Shown here one piece after another: positions 60,204 through 64,000 of a stretch of DNA of 64,000 nucleotides. The stretch is taken from the NCBI RefSeq assembly GCF_002097715.1, contig NZ_CP020738.1, positions 1,984,001 to 2,048,000 on the forward strand, read 5' to 3'. Source of the stretch: Burkholderia ubonensis subsp. mesacidophila (GTDB lineage Bacteria; Pseudomonadota; Gammaproteobacteria; Burkholderiales; Burkholderiaceae). The notes under the pieces are model-generated. The model searched no databases. It saw nothing but the letters and a program-made list of their open reading frames with translations, and was not told the DNA's origin. The position numbers and the translations under genes were made by a program. The stretch's first letter is position 1. Every line of letters begins with the position of its first letter.

Positions 60204-60767
60204 ATGAGCACAACCCGTCTCGACTCGAACACGGCCCTCGTCGTCATCGACCTGCAGAAAGGGATCGTCGGCCTCCCCACCGCCCATCCGCCCGGCGACG
60301 TGGTCGCCCGCTCGCGCGCACTGCTCGACGCGTTCCGCAGCCGCGGCCTGCCGGTCGTGCTCGTCAATGTCACCGGCGGTGCGCCGGGCAGGACGGAACT
60401 GCCGCCCCGCACCGAGCCGTTCCCGGCCGACTGGGCCGAGTTCGTGCCCGAACTGAACCGGCAAGCAGGCGACCACGTGGTGACGAAGAAAACCTGGGGC
60501 GCGTTTACCGGCACCGGTCTCGACGCGCACCTGAAGGCGGCCGGCGTGACGCAGGTCGTGGTGGTCGGCATCGCGACGAGCATCGGCGTCGAATCCACCG
60601 CGCGCCAGGCGTTCGAGCTCGGCTACAACGTGACGCTCGCCATCGATGCGATGACGGACCTGAATGCGCAAGCGCACGCGAACAGCATCGCGCGTATCTT
60701 TCCGCGGCTCGGCGAGACGGCGTCCACGCAGGAAGTCATCGCACTGCTCGACGCGCTCGATGCGTGA
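60204..60767 (+). CDS. Isochorismatase-family hydrolase lacking the usual Cys
   Basis: A 187-residue cysteine-hydrolase fold protein. The Asp (ALVVIDLQKG) and Lys (VTKKTWGAFTG) of the family are in place, but the catalytic Cys position is Gly: GIATSIGVESTARQAFELG instead of the usual TNICVES. A subgroup with this exact change is widespread, so these proteins are likely not thiol hydrolases. It may bind or move a substrate, or use another mechanism. The ATG at 60204 has GAACCTCC-type sequence nearby but no strong SD. It is 75 bases after marR and is followed by the exporter. Confidence 0.8.
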   Translation: MSTTRLDSNTALVVIDLQKGIVGLPTAHPPGDVVARSRALLDAFRSRGLPVVLVNVTGGAPGRTELPPRTEPFPADWAEFVPELNRQAGDHVVTKKTWGAFTGTGLDAHLKAAGVTQVVVVGIATSIGVESTARQAFELGYNVTLAIDAMTDLNAQAHANSIARIFPRLGETASTQEVIALLDALDA

Positions 60768-60780
60768 GCGCGGCACAGGC

Positions 60781-62241
60781 ATGAACGACGGCGTCGCGCG
60801 ATCCGCTCCACGCCACGCGCGCGCCGCCGGCCGGCTCGATCCGTCGGTCTGGAAGGTCAGCGCGGTCGCGGTGCTGGGCTCGCTCCTGGCGCAGCTCGAC
60901 GCGACGATCGTCAACGTGTCGCTGTCCAGCCTCGCGACGGACCTGCATGCGCCGCTGTCCGTGATCCAGTGGGTGACGAGCGGCTATCTGCTCGCCCTCA
61001 CGCTCGTCCTGCCGCTGAACGGCTGGCTGGTCGACCGCATCGGCGCGAAGGCGCTTTATCTGTGGTGCTTTTCCGCATTCACGCTGTCGTCGGCACTGTG
61101 CGCATTCGCGTGGTCGGCGCCGTCGCTCATCGCGTTTCGGGTGCTGCAGGGCGTGAGCGGCGGATTGCTCGCGCCGATGGCGCAGATGATGATCGCGCGC
61201 GTCGCAGGCAAGCAGATGGCGCGCGTCGTCGGCTATGCCGCCGTGCCGGTGCTGATTGCGCCGATCCTCGGGCCGGTCATCGCCGGCGCGATCCTGCAGC
61301 ATGCGTCGTGGCGCTGGCTCTTTTTCGTGAACCTGCCGGTCGGTGCGCTGGCGCTCGCGCTCGCCGCGCGTTTCCTGCCGAACGATCGCGACGACACGCA
61401 GCGGCGCGCGCTGGACTGGCTCGGTCTCGCACTGCTGTCGCCGGCGCTCGTGCTGTTCCTGTACGGCGCCGAGCGGATCGGGCTGAGCGTCGGCGTCGCG
61501 GCGATCGCCGCGTCGGTCGCATTGCTCGCGGCGTTTCTCCGGGTGCAGCGGCGCAAGGGCGCGCATGCGCTGATCGACCTGCGGCTGTTTCGCGGCAAGG
61601 TGTTCGGCGCCGCCGCCGGCACGCAGTTCCTGTCGAACGGCGCGCTGTTCGCCGGCCAGATGCTGATTCCGGTGTTTCTGATCGACGCATGCGGACGATC
61701 GCCGGGCGAGATGGGCTGGCTGCTCGCGCCGCTCGGCCTCGGCATGCTGGTCACGTATCCGTCGATGGGCGCGTTGACGAGCCGGTTCGGCGTGCGCCGC
61801 GTGTCCGCCGGCGGTGCGCTGCTGGCGCTGCTCGCCACGCTGCCGTTCGTGTGGCTCGCCGGTCGCGGGCTCGACCTGGCCGTGCTGATGCCCGCGCTGT
61901 TCCTGCGCGGCATGGGACAGAGCGCGGTCGGCACACCATCGCTTACCGCGGCATACGCGTCGATCGACCGGCGCGACCTGCCGATGGCGACGACGTCGCT
62001 CAACATCGTCCAGCGTCTCGGCGGCCCGGTGTTCACGACGCTGTGCTCGCTGTTTCTCGCGTGGCGGCTGCAGTCCGCGCCTGCCGGCGACGCCGGCGCG
62101 TCTGCCTATGCGTATGCAGCGGCGTTCGCGCTGTTGTGCGTGCTGCACGCGTCGACCTTCGTGATGTCGCTCCGCTTGCCGCTATGGTCCGACGCTGCCG
62201 GCCGGCAAGCCGCAGGACACGCGCCGGCCGAATCGCGCTGA
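60781..62241 (+). CDS. DHA2-family drug/H+ antiporter (MFS)
   Basis: A 486-residue exporter with about fourteen helices. The DHA2 hallmarks are LAQLDATIVNVSLSSLATDLHAPLSVIQWVTSGYLLALTLVLPLNGWLVDRIG at the start and PVLIAPILGPVIAGAILQHASWRWLFFVNLPVG in the middle. It pumps hydrophobic drugs or related toxins out against protons. The start is uncertain: ATG 60781, or ATG 60760 overlapping the isochorismatase stop. The marR gene and operator upstream suggest induction by the drug itself. Confidence 0.9.
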   Translation: MNDGVARSAPRHARAAGRLDPSVWKVSAVAVLGSLLAQLDATIVNVSLSSLATDLHAPLSVIQWVTSGYLLALTLVLPLNGWLVDRIGAKALYLWCFSAFTLSSALCAFAWSAPSLIAFRVLQGVSGGLLAPMAQMMIARVAGKQMARVVGYAAVPVLIAPILGPVIAGAILQHASWRWLFFVNLPVGALALALAARFLPNDRDDTQRRALDWLGLALLSPALVLFLYGAERIGLSVGVAAIAASVALLAAFLRVQRRKGAHALIDLRLFRGKVFGAAAGTQFLSNGALFAGQMLIPVFLIDACGRSPGEMGWLLAPLGLGMLVTYPSMGALTSRFGVRRVSAGGALLALLATLPFVWLAGRGLDLAVLMPALFLRGMGQSAVGTPSLTAAYASIDRRDLPMATTSLNIVQRLGGPVFTTLCSLFLAWRLQSAPAGDAGASAYAYAAAFALLCVLHASTFVMSLRLPLWSDAAGRQAAGHAPAESR

Positions 62242-62285
62242 ACGGCGTAAGCCATCGTGCGGGCCGACGCGACCCGCACCCTGCG

Positions 62286-62591
62286 CTACTTCCACTTCGA
62301 TCCGAGGCTCGCGAGTCCCGCCCGGTCGAGGTCGGCCGGGAGCATCACCACGCGAAACTCGCAATCCGCGTTGAACATCAGGAACCACGGCTCCGCGAGC
62401 GCCGGAATCCGTGACGGGTCGTCGAGATCGACGATCAGGACGGCGCCGCGCGTGCCGTCCTGCTCGGTGAAGTAAGCAGCCTCCGGTTTGGTCTCCTCGA
62501 GGATTCGCGCAATCACTTCGCCGACGCTGCCGTTTCGCACCAGACCATTGAACGGCTCGTGGGGAATTCGTATGTTGAGAAGCATGCGCAT
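62286..62591 (-). CDS. Conserved small protein of unknown function
   Basis: A 101-residue protein. MRMLLNIRIPHEPFNGLVRNGSVGEVIARILEETKPEAAYFTEQDGTRGAVLIVDLDDPSRIPALAEPWFL resembles a small alpha/beta ferredoxin-like (dimeric barrel) fold. The ATG at 62591 has GGAGG 5 bases upstream. It has a single Cys near residue 79 (ADCEF). I recognise the look from other proteobacteria but no function. It is convergent with the DHA2 exporter and transcribed away from the carbonic anhydrase gene. Confidence 0.7.
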   Translation of the reverse strand: MRMLLNIRIPHEPFNGLVRNGSVGEVIARILEETKPEAAYFTEQDGTRGAVLIVDLDDPSRIPALAEPWFLMFNADCEFRVVMLPADLDRAGLASLGSKWK

Positions 62592-62763
62592 GGTCACCTC
62601 CGTGATTGAAACCCCGCATGGGGTCTTCAAAGCATAGAAGCTTTCTTGCGTCGCGCCAGCGCGCCCGGCTCGCGTTTGCCTCACTTGCGCCCCGGCAACT
62701 GCGGCCTATATTGGAGCAATCGTTCGCGACGCATGCCGGTCGCCGCAGAAGAGGAACAACGCG

Positions 62764-63510
62764 ATGTGCGACACCTTCGACTATCCGAAGCAGTACGGCG
62801 GCGCGAGCCGAAGGCGCTTTCTCCGGCTCGCCGGCCTCGCGTCGTTGAGCGGGCTTGCCGCCGGCCCGTTCGCGACGCTGCCGGCACGCGCCGATGCGTT
62901 GACGAAGGCGCAGCGCGAGCGCATGACGCCGGACCAGATCATCGAGGTCATGAAGCAGGGAAACGCTCGCTTCCAGCGGGGCGAGCGCAAGGCCCGCAAT
63001 TACCTGCGGGAACAGAAGGCGAGCGCAAGCGGACAGTACCCCGCGGCCGTGCTGCTCAGTTGCATCGACTCGCGCGCGCCGGCGGAAGTGATCATGGATC
63101 TCGGCATCGGCGACATCTTCAACTGCCGCGTCGCCGGCAACGTCGAAAACAGCGACATCCTCGGCAGCATGGAGTTCGCCTGCAAGCTGTCCGGCGCGAA
63201 GGTCGTCGTCGTGATGGGACACACCGCGTGCGGCGCCATCAAAGGCGCGATCGCCAATGCCGAGCTGGGCAACCTCACCGGGCTGCTGGCCAGGATCAAG
63301 CCCGCCGTCCAGGCCACCCGCTACGACGGCGAGCGTTCCGCGACGAACTATGCATTCGTGGACGCAGTGGCGCGCAAGAATGTCGAACTGACCATCGACG
63401 GCATTCGCCGGCACAGTGCGGTGCTCGCGGAGCTGGAATCCGCCGGCACGATCAGGATCGTCGGCGCGATGTACAACCTGGGAACAGGCGCACTGGAATT
63501 CCTCGGCTGA
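62764..63510 (+). CDS. Beta-class carbonic anhydrase with Tat signal
   Basis: A 248-residue enzyme that hydrates CO2 to bicarbonate. The Tat signal ASRRRFLRLAGLASLSGLAA is followed by the beta-carbonic anhydrase fold. Zinc ligands are visible in LSCIDSRAPAEV (Cys, with Asp and Arg of the active-site dyad) and GHTACGAIKGA (His and Cys). The C-terminal part MYNLGTGALEFL is typical. Export makes it a periplasmic enzyme, folded with its metal before transport. It has its own ATG with AGAGGAACAACGCG upstream. The next gene is on the opposite strand. Confidence 0.9.
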   Translation: MCDTFDYPKQYGGASRRRFLRLAGLASLSGLAAGPFATLPARADALTKAQRERMTPDQIIEVMKQGNARFQRGERKARNYLREQKASASGQYPAAVLLSCIDSRAPAEVIMDLGIGDIFNCRVAGNVENSDILGSMEFACKLSGAKVVVVMGHTACGAIKGAIANAELGNLTGLLARIKPAVQATRYDGERSATNYAFVDAVARKNVELTIDGIRRHSAVLAELESAGTIRIVGAMYNLGTGALEFLG

Positions 63511-63570
63511 GCGCACCGAGGCGAGTGTCGCTCACACCGAGCGGCCGCCCGGGACCGGCGGCGGGCAATG

Positions 63571-64000
63571 TCACGTCACCGGCGGCGCACGCCCGTGGTC
63601 GCCGATGCCGCGCACGTCGTCGTATTCCCGCGAGATGTCCTTGTTCGTGTAATCCCCGAGCCGCGACGCCGCGATCACGCTGATCACCGCGCACACCAGC
63701 ACGTACGCCGCGATCGCATAGCCCGAGTGGTAGTAGGCGAACAGCGCGGTCGCGATCAGCGGCGCCGGCCCGCCGGCGATGACCGACGCGAGCTGGTAGC
63801 CCATCGACGCGCCGCTGTAGCGCAGCCGCCCGGTGAACGATTCGGCGATCAGCGCGGCCTGCGGACCGTACATCATCGAATGCGGCACCAGCGACAGCAC
63901 GATGGCCGCAAAGATCAGCACGGGGTGCTTCGTATCGACCATCGCGAAGTAGAGGAAGCCGAACGCGCCGGCGACGGCGGCCCCGATCACGTACATTTTC
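63571..64000 (-). CDS. MFS transporter, C-terminal part (MHS type)
   Basis: The last 142 codons of a transporter whose start is beyond base 64000. MYGPQAALIAESFTGRLRYSGASMGYQLASVIAGGPAPLIATALFAYYHSG is the late MHS-family signature (helices 10-12 region), and the tail (YTNKDISREYDDVRGIGDHGRAPPVT) is polar and cytoplasmic. It is similar in type to the transporter at 28929. The convergent carbonic anhydrase gene lies 60 bases away. Confidence 0.88.
   Translation of the reverse strand, partial: KMYVIGAAVAGAFGFLYFAMVDTKHPVLIFAAIVLSLVPHSMMYGPQAALIAESFTGRLRYSGASMGYQLASVIAGGPAPLIATALFAYYHSGYAIAAYVLVCAVISVIAASRLGDYTNKDISREYDDVRGIGDHGRAPPVT

Overview
This window comes from a high-GC betaproteobacterium, almost certainly Burkholderia and probably the B. 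cepacia complex. The strongest clue is the three-gene operon at 32069-35465. From memory its catalytic subunit is nearly the same protein as the FAD-dependent glucose dehydrogenase of B. cepacia. The phenylacetate genes, GC-rich codon use, Burkholderia-type porin and many LysR/MarR regulators agree with this. I saw no rRNA, tRNA, CRISPR array, insertion sequence or prophage gene, so this is ordinary chromosome with accessory metabolic and stress functions.

Layout. 1-1032 is the end of acnB, closed by a clean terminator. 1185-9756 holds a leucine-rich-repeat protein kinase, an HtrA-like periplasmic protease, a MocR/PdxR-type regulator divergent from a double-GNAT protein, and three membrane proteins (VC0807-like, CPBP protease, MarC). 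9886-13728 is a phenylacetate-type operon (paaH-paaK-enoyl-CoA hydratase) behind a perfect 14-bp palindrome typical of a TetR operator. 14217-17067 has a Ca2+/H+ antiporter with a long structured leader and little-known small genes, one broken by an amber codon. 17134-21473 is a LysR/dehydrogenase/MFS carboxylate block. 21758-25296 is a small regulon: an HPP-CBS membrane protein and a marR-ClC transporter pair share one operator sequence.

25675-31896 holds a small exported protein, ppnP, a LysR-M20 hydrolase-MHS transporter set, a porin and a DoxX protein. 32069-35465 is the glucose dehydrogenase (gamma, alpha, beta) that feeds electrons from periplasmic glucose oxidation into the respiratory chain. 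35767-44086 is the alpha-2-macroglobulin/pbpC pair (protease trapping and peptidoglycan repair). 44116-51149 has hemerythrin, chemoreceptor, a decayed DUF2625 gene, an orphan glutamate-binding protein, a subtilase lipoprotein and a cupin. 51192-55343 is mgtA, with a roughly 530-nt leader carrying two short ORFs, a terminator-like element and a strong hairpin, then an outer-membrane-type protein. 55398-64000 contains regulators, PBP7, a nonsense-broken DUF7661 gene, a MarR-isochorismatase-DHA2 exporter operon behind a perfect 22-bp palindrome, a Tat-exported carbonic anhydrase and the end of an MFS transporter.

The most interesting points are the mgtA leader, which looks like translation-coupled control by two short ORFs, and the shared MarR operator linking HPP-CBS and ClC genes. 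Four broken genes (15344, 23574, 46950, 59340) could be real decay or sequence errors; each is described so that it can be checked by resequencing. All family assignments are from reading the sequence and memory; no database search was run.
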